DNA of 64,000 bases from Rheum nobile (GCA_027886185.1 WOAB01000109.1:9466501-9530500), one strand, 5' to 3'. Shown: positions 22,431 through 34,619, counted from the first letter of the stretch. Translations and numbers: made by a program. Notes: generated by a model from the letters alone, not told the origin.

Positions 22431-23015
22431 GAACGCTTCTCCTGGTTCCCAGTGTTGTAACCTCACAGTATGCTAGTAGCTTCCCTAGGATCCTACTACC
22501 CTCTTCTATCCTTTTGTTGTCCTCTTTAAAGGTTGCTTATATTGTTGTCTTTATAGGTTGTTTTGTGACGCTTCGTGGTTTGTCTTCCTCTGAACAATGT
22601 TAAGATTTTATTAAGTTTAATGACTACTTTTGGCTACGTCTCTATGAATGATTTGTCTTTACCTCAAATTTCTATTATGGTTTCTGTTATGGGTTTGACG
22701 CAATTGTTTATTTCCTTTGATATTCTATTCTTAACATGTCAACTGATCTTTTCGATGATGTCAAAAGGGGGAAGAAGGATAGGAACCTTGAACTTTGGAA
22801 ACTACTGGGCCAATAGGAACTCTGAACTCGTTCTACTTCTAAGGGGGAATTCGAATAAACTCGTTCATCTGCTTAGGGGGAATTTGCAACCATTGAATGT
22901 TCTCTCATTATTTTACAACGTTGTAAATTCCTTAAATTCATCTGGTCTCATGAAATTCAAAATCCTACTATGTTGCCAGGTTCCTTGTATTTGTCATCAT
23001 CAAAAAGGGGGAAAT
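22431..23015 (+). other. copia-1 3' region with multiple polypurine tracts
   Basis: Four purine tracts built on AGGGGGAA: 22763-22778, 22841-22850, 22875-22883 and 23002-23014, the last abutting the LTR. Several polypurine motifs before the 3' LTR are a known hallmark of Sireviruses. Copia-2 has the same four at 34367-34618. Confidence 0.85.
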
Positions 23016-24138
23016 TGTTAGGAAATGGAACTCTGGAACTTTAGTTCCCCTGCGAGTTCCTTTCCTCAGTTTCTCTACTTTTGAAGATGATAAATATTTT
23101 GATACTAATATTTTATCTCAAAGATGTGTGTTAAGGAACCACAGGACAATTACCGAAAGCATGGAAGCCAAACAGGACAAGAGAACCAAGCGGCAAGCCA
23201 AAGGAAGGAACCCAGGTGTGCCCAGAAATGCAACATGTGATGTTGCGCTTCCCGAGAAATCTGGGAACACCAACCTCGGACAAGAGAAAGGTGAAAGCGA
23301 CTTGTGTGAAGCTTCCAAAGTCTGTCACCGTCCAGAGCAAAACAACAAGATGCCTAGAACACATAACCTCGGACAGAGAAAGGTGAAAGCGACTTGTCAT
23401 GGAACCTGTCGCTATCCAGAAGACAGTTCCAAAGTGCCCAGCTTGTCGAACCTCGGAAGAAGGAAGTTGGAGAACGACTTGGTTGAAGCGGTTGACCAAC
23501 TAAAGAAGGATTATGAGCTTCCTAGGTTATTGGCACATGTCAAAGACAGCGTGAATCAAGGATCACCACACATCCTAGGGCAAGCTCGATCTGTGGGAAC
23601 CAAGAGAAGATCAAGCTGCGAAGAATCCACTATAAAAGAAAGACTAACTCAAAAGTTATCTTCAAGCACAAAAACACGAATCACATTCAATAGCAAACAT
23701 CAAAGTGTGAACCTTCAAACAAGATCATCAAAGCAAACCGATATCAAGAGGAACCAGTCAAGGAATCGAAGAGCTGAGTGCTAAGTTCCTGTGACTGTAA
23801 GTGAGATAGTTCCTAGGTGCTAAGGCCTGTTTCTTGGATTGATTATTGATTGTGTTAAGTTATCTAGGGTTGCCTAACTGTGTGTAAGGTAAAGAAACTG
23901 TGTGTTTGTTCCTAGGATAAGTTGTAACCAAAAGAGATAAGAAATCAAGAAGTAGACCTTGAAATCCTTTCGAAAGAAAGGTAGTGGTTTTTATCCTGGA
24001 TTGCTAGTTGATAATCAAAGGTTTCCACTATAAGGAACTTGTTCATTTGTTCTTGATTGTTTAAATTCCGCTGCGAAGGGAACTTAGAATTGCTATTCTT
24101 AGTTCCTTAGTTATTTGTCTAACAATCTCGATCCTACA
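23016..24138 (+). repeat. 3' LTR of copia-1
   Basis: The same length as the 5' LTR (1123 bp), differing at about 34 sites by eye. It ends in CCTACA and is followed by the target duplication GATCT. Confidence 0.95.
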
Positions 24139-24236
24139 GATCTCAATGAAAAGAATTAGTAACACATGTGTGGACCGTAAGATAGGTCTACACAACAGTT
24201 GGTAAACAAACACACAATTAGACTAGTAATTTAGAT
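24139..24236 (-). other. gypsy-2 leader between primer site and copia-1 insertion
   Basis: About 98 bp of gypsy-2 internal sequence that continues at 3866 on the minus strand once copia-1 and one GATCT are discounted. The gag start codon at 3848 follows directly, so the leader is very short. Confidence 0.8.
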
Positions 24237-24254
24237 TCCCCGGCAATGGCGCCA
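24237..24254 (-). other. Primer binding site, tRNA-Asp (gypsy-2)
   Basis: On the minus strand TGGCGCCATTGCCGGGGA, differing from the gypsy-1 site by one base. It lies 3 nt from the LTR boundary at 24258. Confidence 0.9.
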
Positions 24255-24257
24255 ATT

Positions 24258-26810
24258 TGATGATAGGTTTTAGTCGTATCGCCTGATCAAAATAATCCTA
24301 ACAAACCTAAACTAGTAGAATAGGCAAGTAAGGGTCGAATCCCACAGAGAATCAAATACTATTCCAACGATGTAATTGTATACCAACAAGTAACCAATGG
24401 GGTTTCGGTTTAAAAACAAACAAAATAAATAAAAGCAAAGACTTGAAATCTGTTAGGAAACGAAACTCTGGAACTTCAGTTCCCCTGAGAGTTCATTTCC
24501 TCAGTTTCTCTACTTTTGAAGATGATAAATATTATGATACTAATGTTTTATCTCAAAGATGTGCTTGAAGGAACCACAAGAATATACCAAAGGCAAGAAA
24601 GCCAAACAGGACAAGAGAACCAAAGGAACAAGACAAAGGAAGGAACCTAGAGGAACCCAGGTGTGCCCAGAAACATAACATGCGAAGTTGCGATTCCCGA
24701 GAAATCTGGGAACACCAAACCTCGGACAAAAGGAGGTGAAAACGACTTGAGAGAAGCTTCCGAAAGCCTGCCACCATCCAAGAGCAAGACTCCAAGACAC
24801 CTAGAACGCCGAACCTCGGACAGAGAAAGGTGAAAGCGACAGGACATGGAACATGTCGCTGTCCAGAAGACAGTTCCCAAGTGCCCAGAGTGTTAAACCT
24901 CGGACAAAGGAAGCTGGAGAACGACTTGGCTGAAGAGGTTGACTAACCTAGAAGGATTATGAGCTGCCTAGGTTGTTTGCACATGCCAAGAACAATATGG
25001 ACCAAGGAGAACCACTTATCCTAGGGCAAGCTCAATCTGTTGGAACCCAGAGAGGATCAAGCTGCGAAGAATCCTCTATAAAAGGAAGACTAACTCAAGA
25101 GTTATCTTCAAGCACTGAAATACGACTCACACACATTAGCAAATATCCAATGTGAACCTCCAAACAAGATCATCAAAGCAAACCGAGATCAAGAGGAACC
25201 AGTCAAGGAAGAAGAGCTGAGTGCTAAGTTCCTGTGACTGTAAGTGATAGTTCTTAGGTGCGAAAGTCTGTTTCTTGGATTGATTATTGATTGTGTTAAG
25301 TTATCTAGGATTGTCTAACTGTGTGTAAGGCAAAGGAACTGTGTGTTCGTTCCTAGGATAAGCTGTAACCAAAAGAGATAAGAAATCAAGAAGTAGACTT
25401 TGAAATCCTTTCGAAAGAAAGGTAGTGGTTTTTATCCTGGATTGCTAGTTGGCAAACAAAGGTTTCCACTATAAGGAACTGATCATTTGTTTGATTGTTT
25501 ATTTCCGCTGTGAATGGAACTGAGAATTGATATTCTGAGTTCCTTAAGTTTTTATCTAACAATCACGATCCTACAAAATCAAATCGGGAAAATAGCTCAG
25601 CCAAACAAATATCCACACTTTAGATTGATAGATCGATCATTGATTATTCCTAGTCCTCAATACTCATGAATGTCCTAATCCCTATTCTGATATAGTTATC
25701 AGTCCAACCAGTCTTGATAGCCCTAACTATCAAATAACCTAGAAGACCTTCTAGATTGAATCTAACAGCATTAATTAATTCAGGAATAGATAGGTACATG
25801 CAAGTATAGCAAACAGTCATACAATTGCATGCAATTAATTCTCTATACAAACTAAGGGATCAAGATTCTCAAACAGTCTCCTCCAATCCTTAATAGTATG
25901 ATCAATAACAATCTCAACAGGTTGTATAGAAAAGGGGAACCAATAGCGTAATACTAATCTTCTCTAGATTGTCAGGCTAGAGGGAACTACTATTATCAAT
26001 CTATTTGATATCCTAATCAACAAATCAAGGGGAATCGATATACGATCAATGAGATTAAGCACGAGAGAGAATTAAAACAATCATAGAAAGAGTAAAGGAA
26101 TAACCTCACAATCAAATCAACGAAAGGCTTCAATTGTCTGCCCGAGCAAAAGGTGCGAGAAAAAAAAAATTTGAATGTAAAATAGGGAAAATTAGGTTAA
26201 ATAACCTAACCCTAAAACTCAAATGAAAAGATAACGAAAACCATCCCAAAAAGGAAAATAATATAAAGTATGAAATAATAAAAGAAAATAAAGGAAAAGA
26301 AAATCGTAAAAGTGACTTTGGACGAAATTCCGGAGTGGGACTCTAGACGAAAATTCCGGAGTGGGACTCCGGATTCGCTGCCGCGCCATTCCGCGGTCGC
26401 GGATCAGATTCTGCGGTCGCGGAAATATAAAATTTGTTGTCGACCTGCTCGTTGGGGAATATTCCGCGGGCGCGGAAAATAATCCGCGGTCGCGGAAAAT
26501 TATTTATTTCGCTCCGCGCTCTCGACTTCTCCGTGATCAAACTGTGCTCTTCACCCGCGGTCGCGGCTTGCTCGTAGTTTCACCTTCTTCTCTCCTTTGT
26601 GTGGCTTCTTCCTTCAATCTTCCTTGGTCTCCTCAAGTGGTTTACTCATCCTCGTCTTCAATAAATCTTCGTTTAAGCTTCTCCAAACCACCATATCCAC
26701 ACTTCTTCTCTCCAACTCCATACTCCACAGTTGTGCTCTAAATCCCTACAAATAGCACCCTAAACACCGGTAACAACTCCTAGATAAGCACTACAAAGCA
26801 GAGCTGATCA
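24258..26810 (-). repeat. 5' LTR of gypsy-2, interrupted by a solo copia LTR
   Basis: LTR sequence at 24258-24450 and 25576-26810 (about 1.42 kb when joined). Its outer end GAGCTGATCA at 26801-26810 abuts copia-3 RNase H sequence. This copy has lost about 25 bp near 26185 that are present at 36350 and 690, and has five CG-motif copies at 26385-26575. Confidence 0.9.
24451..25575 (+). mobile_element. Solo LTR of the copia-2 family
   Basis: 1125 bp, TGTTAGGAAACG to GATCCTACA, flanked by AAATC (24446-24450 and 25576-25580). The uninterrupted site is at 76-95 in the other gypsy-2 LTR. The same sequence AAATC follows the copia-2 3' LTR at 35735, so this solo LTR and copia-2 mark one insertion site, later duplicated. 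It has a 10-bp tandem insertion near 24650 absent from copia-2. Confidence 0.93.
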
Positions 26811-26930
26811 CCTGCATAATCCGCATATGTGTATCCAAGAAGATTGAAGTGGCAATCCTTGGGGTACCAAAGACATAAGTCGTCAGTTCCCTTGAGATAG
26901 CGAAATATGCGAAGAGCAAGACTCCAAGAC
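26811..26930. other. Duplication junction with 19-bp templated filler
   Basis: 26811-26911 is the same as copia-3 sequence 37000-37100. It stops abruptly and is joined by 19 bp (26912-26930, AAGAGCAAGACTCCAAGAC) to the interior of a copia-2 LTR at 26931. The 19 bp are an exact copy of 26983-27001, about 70 bp further on in the same LTR. This is the signature of end joining with template switching and marks the breakpoint of a tandem duplication. Confidence 0.85.
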
Positions 26931-27778
26931 AAAAGGAGGTGAAAGCGACTTGAGAGAAGCTTCCAAAAGCCTGCCACCATCCAAGAGCAAGACTCCAAGA
27001 CACCTAGAACGCCGAACCTCGGACAGAGAAAGGTGAAAGCGACAGGACATGGAACATGTCGCTGTCCAGAAGACAGTTCCCAAGCGCCCAGAGTGTTGAA
27101 CCTCGGACAAAGGAAGCTGGAGAACGACTTGGTTGAAGAGGTTGACTAACCTAGAAGGATTATGAGCTGCCTAGGTTGTTTGCACATGCCAAGAACAACG
27201 TGGACCAAGGAGAACCACTTATCCTAGGGCAAGCTCAATCTGTGGGAACCCAGAGAGGATCAAGCTGCGAAGAATCCTCTATAAAAGGAAGACTAACTCA
27301 GGAGTTATCTTCAAGCACTGAAATACGACTCACACACATTAGCAAATATCCAGTGTGAACCTCCAAACAAGATCATCAAAGCAAACCGAGATCAAGAGGA
27401 ACCAGTCAAGGAAGAAGAGCTGAGTGCTAAGTTCCTGTGACTGTAAGTGACAGTTCCTAGGTGCGAAAGTCTGTTTCTTGGATTGATTATTGATTGTGTT
27501 AAGTTATCTAGGATTGTCTAACTGTGTGTAAGGCAAAGGAACTGTGTGTTCGTTCCTAGGATAAGCTGTAACCAAAAGAGATAAGAAATCAAGAAGTAGA
27601 CTTTGAAATCCTTTCAAAAGAAAGGTAGTGGTTTTTATCCTGGATTACTAGTTGGCAAACAAAGGTTTCCACTATAAGGAACTGGTCATTTGTTTGATTG
27701 TTTATTTCCGCTGCGAAAGGAACTGAGAATTGATATTCTGAGTTCCTTAAGTTTTTATCTAACAATCACGATCCTACA
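26931..27778 (+). repeat. 5' LTR of copia-2, 5'-truncated
   Basis: Corresponds to 34887-35734 of the 3' LTR. It ends in GATCCTACA and keeps the TATA box (near 27280) but lacks the first 267 bp of U3. Confidence 0.92.
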
Positions 27779-27780
27779 AT

Positions 27781-27793
27781 TGGTATCAGAGCA
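27781..27793 (+). other. Primer binding site, initiator tRNA-Met (copia-2)
   Basis: TGGTATCAGAGCA, 2 nt after the LTR, the same as in copia-1. Confidence 0.95.
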
Positions 27794-27828
27794 GGAAAAG
27801 CTCTAGATCTTTGTTAAATTTGCAGATC

Positions 27829-29858
27829 ATGTCTCAACCAAGCAAGTTTGAGCTCGGAATCTCCACCAACAAGCCACATCTCCGAAAGAAAGGAGACGAA
27901 ACATGGTGGGAAAAGTGCATGGAAAGCCACATCAAGACCAACGACTACCAATGTTGGAGGATAGTCGAAAATGGAGATGGCTATGTCGATCTTACCATGA
28001 AGGAAGAAGATTGGAAACCAGAATACTATGTCATCATGGAGAAGAATGCCAAGGCCAGGCAGTTCATCCTCAATGGATTGGACAGAGAAGACATGGACAA
28101 GGTCATAGGCATCAAGACAGCGAAGGAGATGTGGAAAGCTCTCAAGGAGATGTATGAATGAAGTGAGGAACTAAAGCAAAGCAGAAAGTTTGCTTTGAAA
28201 GGAGAATACCATACCTTCAAAATGATGGAAATTGAGACCATCTCAGAGTACTACTCCCGCTTCAACAGATTGATTGGAAAGTTGACAGCGGCGGGAGTCG
28301 ATCTGGATGAAGTTTCCAAGTCCCTAGTGGTCATCAATTGACTCAACTCCAAGTTCACCCTTCTCAAGGGAATCATGAAGAACACTACAGGCATCCAATC
28401 CCTTCCCTTGACCCAAGTCATAGGGAAACTGGAGGTTGAAGAAGGAGAGCACACCAAGGCCAATGCCGACAAGAAACTGGAGAAAGGAATTGCCCTCAAG
28501 ATCTCCAAAGCCTTCTCTAGGCTCGAGATGGAGGAAGAGAACTCAGACTTAGAAGAAGAGGAGGACGAACTTACGGCCCTCTTCACAAAGAATATCAAAA
28601 AATTCTTTGTGAAGGGAAGGTTCCAAAAGGGCAGTTCCTCCCACAATGGACCCAGGAGAGATCTTAAGGAAGTCTCCTGTTACGAGTGCAAGGAAAAGGG
28701 ACACTATGCTAAGAATTGTCCCAACAAGGAAGACTCAAAGGAAGAAGAAAGACCTCAGAGAAAGAAGGCTCTCGTAGCCTCATAGGGAGAAGACTCAGAT
28801 GAGGAACTGGATCTCAGTGGCTTCTCTGGAGGAAGATGTCTCATGGCAAAAGGAGACTCAAGCGACTCAGAAGACCTTGAGGTAACTTCTGACGATCTCT
28901 TAAAATCCCTAGTTGATTGTGATAAGAAACAACTTCTTAAGATCATACAGAAACTAGGAAAGGAAACCAGTTCCCTTCAACAGAAACTAGATGATTGTGA
29001 AGATGAAATTGCTTGCTTGACTGTTGAGAATTCTGTTTGGAGTAAGAAACTTGATGAAACTGAGAAAGACCTAGCTGAAACTCACTCCAAACTCATTGAT
29101 ATTAGGAATGTGCATGCTAGTCACCTTAAAACTTGCAAATCTTGTGATGAAACTAGAATAGATTCTATCAAAGTTCCCTTGCATGCTAACCCACCTGGAA
29201 ATGACATGCTTCAATCCATAATAGATAGGTTAGACATTCTCACTAATTCCATTAATGAAAAAATGATAAATCAAACTGTTTTTGTGAGACAACGCCATGG
29301 AATAGGATATGTCAATAATAAAGGGAACAATGATGCTGAAGAAGAAAAGGCTAGGCGAGAACTTGTTGAGATGAATGAGAATCTCAGTATTGCTCTTGCC
29401 ACTTCTCGTGATAGGAATCAATTCCTATCAGAGAAGATCATGGTCCTTGAGAACAAGGCTGAGGTTGCCAAACGTCTCAATGAAGGCTCTCAAAGTCCTA
29501 AGAAGGAACCAAAGGGAAAAGAAAAGATGGTTCCTGAAAACCAATGGTTCACCAATTCCTTTGCTCACAAAAGATATATTGACATGGCCCATAGCAAGGT
29601 TAGAAACAATGTAGATTTTAACAAAAGGAAAACTGAAAAACCTTTTAGGCCAGGAAAAGAAAAATATGGACATGTTGTTTACAATCGTTTGTGTACCTAC
29701 TATGGTAAGAATGGTCATTACAACACTGATTGTGCTAAGAAAAGGAACTTTGAAAAGGAGAAAAGTACTCATTACCATGAAAGGAACCAGTTCCCTGGTT
29801 ATTCACAGACTCGTAATGCTAATCCCCCAGTAAAGCCAAGCTTCGCTGGGTTCAGAAA
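27829..29858 (+). pseudogene. copia-2 gag (in-frame stops)
   Basis: ATG 27829. The frame is kept to 29937 with stops at 28159-28161, near 28339 and at 28783-28785. The copia-type gag domain (28050-28470) is followed by a zinc knuckle CYECKEKGHYAKNC near 28680, a coiled-coil extension (28900-29500), and a second knuckle near 29697 in which one Cys is Tyr (CTYYGKNGHYNTDC), so it is probably defective. A 1-bp deletion in a C run near 29826, relative to copia-1, shifts the end of gag out of the pol frame. The first two stops are transversions relative to copia-1; the third is a G-to-A change. Confidence 0.88.
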
Positions 29859-29873
29859 TCTTAGTTCCCTTAT

Positions 29874-32800
29874 GTGCAGAAAGAAGAGAGGCAACCTCAA
29901 CTATGGTACATCGACAGTGGTTGCTCATGCCATATGACTGGAAGAAGAAATCAAATGACCTCTCTTCAACTTCTCCAAGGAGGGAACATATCCTTTGGAG
30001 ACAAAAGCAAAGGGAAAATCCATGGAATAGGAACTGTGAAACTCAACGACCAAATTCAGGTAAACAAAGTTCACCTTGTTGATAATCTTGGTTTTGATCT
30101 AATAAGTGTGTCACAGCTATGTGATCAAGGAGACAATGAAGTTAGATTCAGATCAAACGAATGTTCAGTCCTTGACTCCTCGGGACAAATCATCCTAAAA
30201 GGGAAAAGATTCAACAATGTCTACATAATTGATCCATCCTTTGTTCCCAAGGAGAAACTTTGTCTCTCAACTGTGAATGACCAAGCTGATTTGTGGCATC
30301 AACGCCTCGGTCATGCTAGCACCAAGCTGATTCAAAAGCTACACTCAAAGGAGCTAGTCAGAGGGCTGCCAAAGCTAAGTGGCACATCTAAGGAACTGTG
30401 CTCTGACTGTGTAAAAGGGAAACAGGCTCGTAGTTCCTTCAAGTCTAAAAACATGGTAAGCACCTCAAGGCCTCTTGAACTCATCCACATGGATCTGTGT
30501 GGACCCATGAGAATTCAGAGCCTAGGAGGGAACAGGTATATCTTTGTTCTTGTCGATGACTTCTCTCGCTTTGCTTGGACCATCTTTATTAAATCTAAGA
30601 GTGAAGTTATTGACCGCTTTAAAGATCTGGTTCCTTTGTTAGAAAAATCTCTTGATTGTTCACTCAATGCTATTCGGTCTGACCATGGTACCGAATTCGA
30701 AAATGGAGAATTTCTAACCTTTTGCAGTGAGCATGGAATTGATCACAACTTCTCTGCACCATACACTCCTCAACAAAATGGAGTAGTGGAAAGGAAGAAC
30801 AGAACTTTGGAAGACATGGCTCGGACTATGCTGATCTCAAGTGGACTCTCTCAATCATTCTGGGTTGAGGCGATCAACACAGCTTGCTACATCATCAATT
30901 GAGCCATGCTTCGCCCAATCACAGAAAAGACACCTTATGAGCTCCTAAGAGGAAGAGTTCCCAACATCTCACATCTGAGGGTGTTCGGATACAAGTGCTT
31001 TGTGCACAACAATGGGAAGGACAATCTTGGCAAATTCGACCCAAGAAGTGATGAAGGAATCTTCATTGGATACGCCTCGGGTAGCAAGGCGTACAAAGTC
31101 TTCAACAAAAGGACTAAAAAGGTAGAAGAAAGTGTTCATGTTATTTTTAATGAAAAATCACTTGGAAAGATTGTGCAGAACACCACCAATTCCTTTGAAG
31201 ACCCGTTTCCCAAGTCATTTCAAGAATATCCAGATGAAGATGTCACTACACTCAGTTCCTGTCCTGCTGCTCGGAACCCTCCAATGGCTCCTCCACCAGT
31301 TCCTAAGGATAATGAACAACAATCCATCTATGGGAACCAGGAGCATGACGACAACATCTGTGGAGACTTCAATGATTCATCTTCCCACATGATCTTCAAT
31401 GGAGAAGGTGATCCCAACCAGGAAGCTGAATGCTCAACTCAGAATGTCTCCACATCAAATGCTCTAGATCCTAACAGAGAAAGAAGAGTCATTAAGCCTC
31501 TAGTCAGGTTCGAACATCTAACCTTCTTTGCCTTCAATGCCTTTCTATCTATTGTGGAACCAAAGAACATAGGTGAGGCACTGAAGGATGCGGACTGGAT
31601 CCAAGCTATGCAAGAAGAGCTCCATCAGTTTGAAAGGAACAAAGTATGGCATCTAGTTCCCCGTCCCAAGGATAAACACATCATAGGAACTAGATGGGTT
31701 TTCAGAAACAAGCTAGATGATACAGGAGCTGTGATAAGGAACAAAGCAAGACTCGTTGCTCAAGGATACAATCAACAAGAAGGCATCGACTATGATGAAA
31801 CCTATGCTCCAGTGGCAAGGATTGAAGCAATAAGGTTGTTGATTGCGTTTGCATCACACAAAGGATTCAAGTTGTTCCAAATGGATGTAAAGACGGCCTT
31901 CCTCAACGGAAGTCTCCAAGAAGAAGTCTATGTCAAGCAACCACCTGGATTTGAAGATGATGATCATCCAGACCATGTCTACTGTCTAGACAAAGCATTG
32001 TATGGCCTCAAGCAAGCTCCCAGAGCTTGGTATGATCGTCCTGCCCAGTTCCTACTCTCAAATGGCTACAGGCGTGGAGTTATTGACAAAACTCTCTTCA
32101 TCCTAGAAGAAGAAGGTAACATCTTAGTGGTTCAAATTTATGTCGATGATATTATCTTTGGTTCCACTAACCTGTCTCTTGTAGACAAATTCAAAGACTT
32201 GATGAGCAGTGAATTTGAATTGAGTCTAATTGGGGAACTCACCTTCTTCCTCGGATTACAAATCACCCAAAAAGAAGATGGTATTCAAATCCACCAACAG
32301 AAGTATGTCAGGGAACTACTGAAGAAGTTCAAAATGGATTCATGCAAGCCTCTCTCCACTCCCATATCCACCATTGCTCATTTGGATAAGAACCATTCGA
32401 GTCCTCTAGTGGAAGAGAAGCTCTATAGAGGTATGATAGGCTCACTCATGTACCTAACTGCTAGTCGACCAGACATTGTTTTTGTTGTTGGTTTGTGTGC
32501 TAGGTTCCAATCTTGTCCAAGAGAAACCCACTTGGCTGTTGTAAAGAGAATACTTCGATATCTCAAGGGAATTGACTCTCTCTGCATTTGATACCCCAAA
32601 GAGTGTCCCTTTGAGCTAATGGGCTTCACTGATGCTAATTATGCTGGATACTTGGTGGATAGGAAGAGCACTTCTGGAATGGCACAGTTCCTAGGCCCTT
32701 GCCTTGTGTCATGGGGATCAAAGAAACAAGTCTCAGTCTCCCTCTCCACCACAGAATCCGAGTACATTGCGGTTGCCTCCTATTGTTCCCAACTTCTCTG

Positions 32801-33083
32801 GCTAAAGCAATAACTCGCGGATTTTGGTATGTCTTATGGCCCTCTTACAATTCTTTGTGATAACACTAGTGCCATAAACATTTCAAAGAATCCTGTGCAT
32901 CATACTAGGACCAAGCATATAGACATAAGACATCATTTTCTTAGAGATCATGTTGAGAAGGGAAACATCATTATGAAATTTTGTAGAACTGAAGATCAAA
33001 TTGCAGATATATTCACCAAAGCCTTGAATAGAGTTCCCTTCGATAACCTTAGATTAGAACTGGGAATGATCCCTATAAACTAG
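29874..33083 (+). pseudogene. copia-2 pol (three in-frame stops)
   Basis: One frame throughout: protease (DSGCSCHMTG near 29914), integrase (zinc motif near 30292; SDHGTEFENG and QQNGVVERKNR near 30680-30800), RT (FQMDVKTAFLNG near 31876, YVDDIIFGST near 32140) and RNase H (TDANYAG near 32630, TESEYIAV near 32752). Stops fall at about 30900, 32589 and 32811. All three are single C-to-T or G-to-A changes relative to copia-1. One RNase H residue differs (DADYAG in copia-1, DANYAG here). It closes at 33083. Confidence 0.93.
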
Positions 33084-33921
33084 CAGTTCCTTTAGTTTAA
33101 AGTTTCTCTCCAGTTCCCTTGATTGACTAGTTCAGAACTCTTTACTTGTCTTTATCTTGGAATCTTTGTGTCTTTTCTCTTGCGTTAGACCCTCATATTC
33201 ATAATGGTTTCTCAAAAGGCTTTGACAAATTTTTATAGTTCTTCTCATTGGTTGTTCATCTCTTATTAAAATTCAATCATTGTTCAAGTTTCTTTGTTGG
33301 CCCAAAAGTCACAATCTGATCATCTTTCTAACCCAACAATACAAGCCGAAATGATGATTGTGTACTATGACCCTCCCTTGCCTCATTGCACAATCTAATT
33401 CCCTATGATCCTCTTCTTAACCCTCTCTGGGAATTAGTGTGTGATGCGATAAATGGCCTTCCCCGATTTATTTTATGGGAACATACTTTCAGGTCCTATG
33501 TCTTAAAACCCCACATCAAAGGTTCCCATATATCCCTCTAGCACACTGAAAATATCGCCAGAAAGGAACTAGGATGGGCTACCCCTTAAACGGCTAGTAA
33601 GAGAATTGCTCCTCCCAAGACAGTATTTATGGCAAATCTCACAGCGTCAGAGACGTCTTCTCAGCCTTGAACAGTTGCCATTTTGAGCATCTAATCTTTG
33701 AATTTGTGACCGTTACAAAGGCGCAAAAGCTTCAAGAAAATTAGCCGTTTTAACTCTTCAGAGTTCCCAGAAATATCTCCAACGGCTTGATTCTCAACGG
33801 CTCCAAAATTGCTCAAGGGTTATTTAAGGTTTCCTGTTTGATTGAGCCGAGCACTCTGTTCTCTCACGCCTTCTCTCAATCTCATGTTCACATGTCTCTC
33901 TCAAAACACAAAGCTCCTCAA
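33084..33921 (+). other. copia-2 post-pol spacer
   Basis: Non-coding and colinear with copia-1 11588-12045 plus 20474-20853. It holds the uninterrupted target sequence AGCACACTGAA (33540-33550) that gypsy-1 hit in copia-1. Confidence 0.8.
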
Positions 33922-34052
33922 ATGGCCAAGAAAAACTTCAATCTTAACCTTGCTCAATTGGAGGTAATTAGGCCGATAAGATAACAACAGGCCAAGATGA
34001 AGGAACTGCAGAAAAGAAGAAAACTGAAGAGGAGGCCACTATGCTGCCATAA
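33922..34052 (+). pseudogene. copia-2 env-like ORF remnant (about 1.4 kb internal deletion)
   Basis: Starts at ATG 33922, matching the start of the copia-1 env-like ORF at 20854. Within about 60 bp it jumps to the sequence corresponding to the acidic C-terminus (copia-1 22360-22430), ending at TAA 34050-34052. The central domain is gone, while the flanking spacer and polypurine region are kept. Confidence 0.8.
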
Positions 34053-34366
34053 GAACGTCTCTCCTAGTTCTCAGTGCTATAACATCACAGTGTGCTAGTA
34101 GTTCCCTAGGGTCCTACTCCCCTCTTCTATCCTTATTTTGTCTAATGTCAAGTTGGTTGTGCTCTTTTGTTTCTCTTTCCACTATGCATCTATGAGCAAT
34201 GTTCTTGATTTTAATGATTAATGAACTCTTATGGTAATGTTTCTAATGTATCATTTGTCTTTGCCTTAAGTTTCTATTATGGTCACTGTCATGGGTTTAA
34301 CGCAAATTATTTATTTCACATTGATATCCTATACTTGATAAGTAACTTGATCTTTTCGATGATGTC

Positions 34367-34618
34367 AAAAGGGGGAAGAATGGATAGGAACCTTGAATTA
34401 TTGGAACTACTGGACTTATAGGAACTCTGAACCCGTTCTACTTCTAAGGGGGAACTTGAATAACTTAGTTCATTTGCTTAGGGGGAATTTGCAACTATTG
34501 AATGTTCTCTCAATATTTTTTAAAGTTGAAAATCCCTTAGCTCAACTGTTCTCATGAATTTCATATTCCTATTATGTTGCCAGGTTCCTTGTATTTATCA
34601 TCATCAAAAAGGGGGAAA
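34367..34618 (+). other. copia-2 multiple polypurine tracts
   Basis: Tracts at 34367-34380, 34446-34454, 34480-34487 and 34606-34618, the last next to the LTR. Same layout as in copia-1. Confidence 0.85.
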
Positions 34619-34619
34619 T

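Larger units (their letters stand above)
3867..24138 (+). mobile_element. copia-1: Sirevirus-type Ty1/copia element carrying two nested insertions
   Basis: LTRs at 3867-4989 and 23016-24138 are both 1123 bp, begin TGTTAGG and end CCTACA. They are flanked by the 5-bp target duplication GATCT (3862-3866 and 24139-24143). Order: LTR, tRNA-Met primer site, gag with two zinc knuckles, protease-integrase-RT-RNase H, an env-like ORF, multiple polypurine tracts, LTR. The integrase-before-RT order, the long gag, the env-like ORF and the repeated polypurine tracts are known Sirevirus features. A solo LTR (5263-6570) and gypsy-1 (12046-20473) are nested inside; without them the element is about 10.5 kb. 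By eye the LTRs differ at about 34 sites (about 3%). Several frameshifts and stops make it non-autonomous. Confidence 0.93.
1..26810 (-). mobile_element. gypsy-2: Athila-like non-autonomous LTR element, nested host of later insertions
   Basis: Reading on the minus strand, the 5' LTR is 24258-26810 (interrupted), the tRNA-Asp primer site 24237-24254, the leader 24139-24236, gag-protease 2658-3848, the polypurine tract 1326-1340, and the 3' LTR 1-1325 (cut by the window edge by about 108 bp, judged from the other LTR). Copia-1 (3867-24138) splits the internal region and a copia-2-family solo LTR splits the 5' LTR. Without the insertions the internal part is only about 2.7 kb and holds no reverse transcriptase, RNase H, integrase or second ORF, so it would need enzymes supplied by another element. 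The right end abuts RNase H sequence of copia-3, so gypsy-2 inserted into copia-3. The expected 5-bp target duplication is CCTGC (26811-26815); its partner lies left of the window. Confidence 0.85.

Noticed and set aside
33081..33100. Possible leaky stop (TAG CAG TT) after copia-2 pol, similar to the context reported for SIRE1 env readthrough
   Set aside because: A further in-frame TAG follows after three codons and the env-like start is more than 800 bp away, so readthrough would not reach it here.
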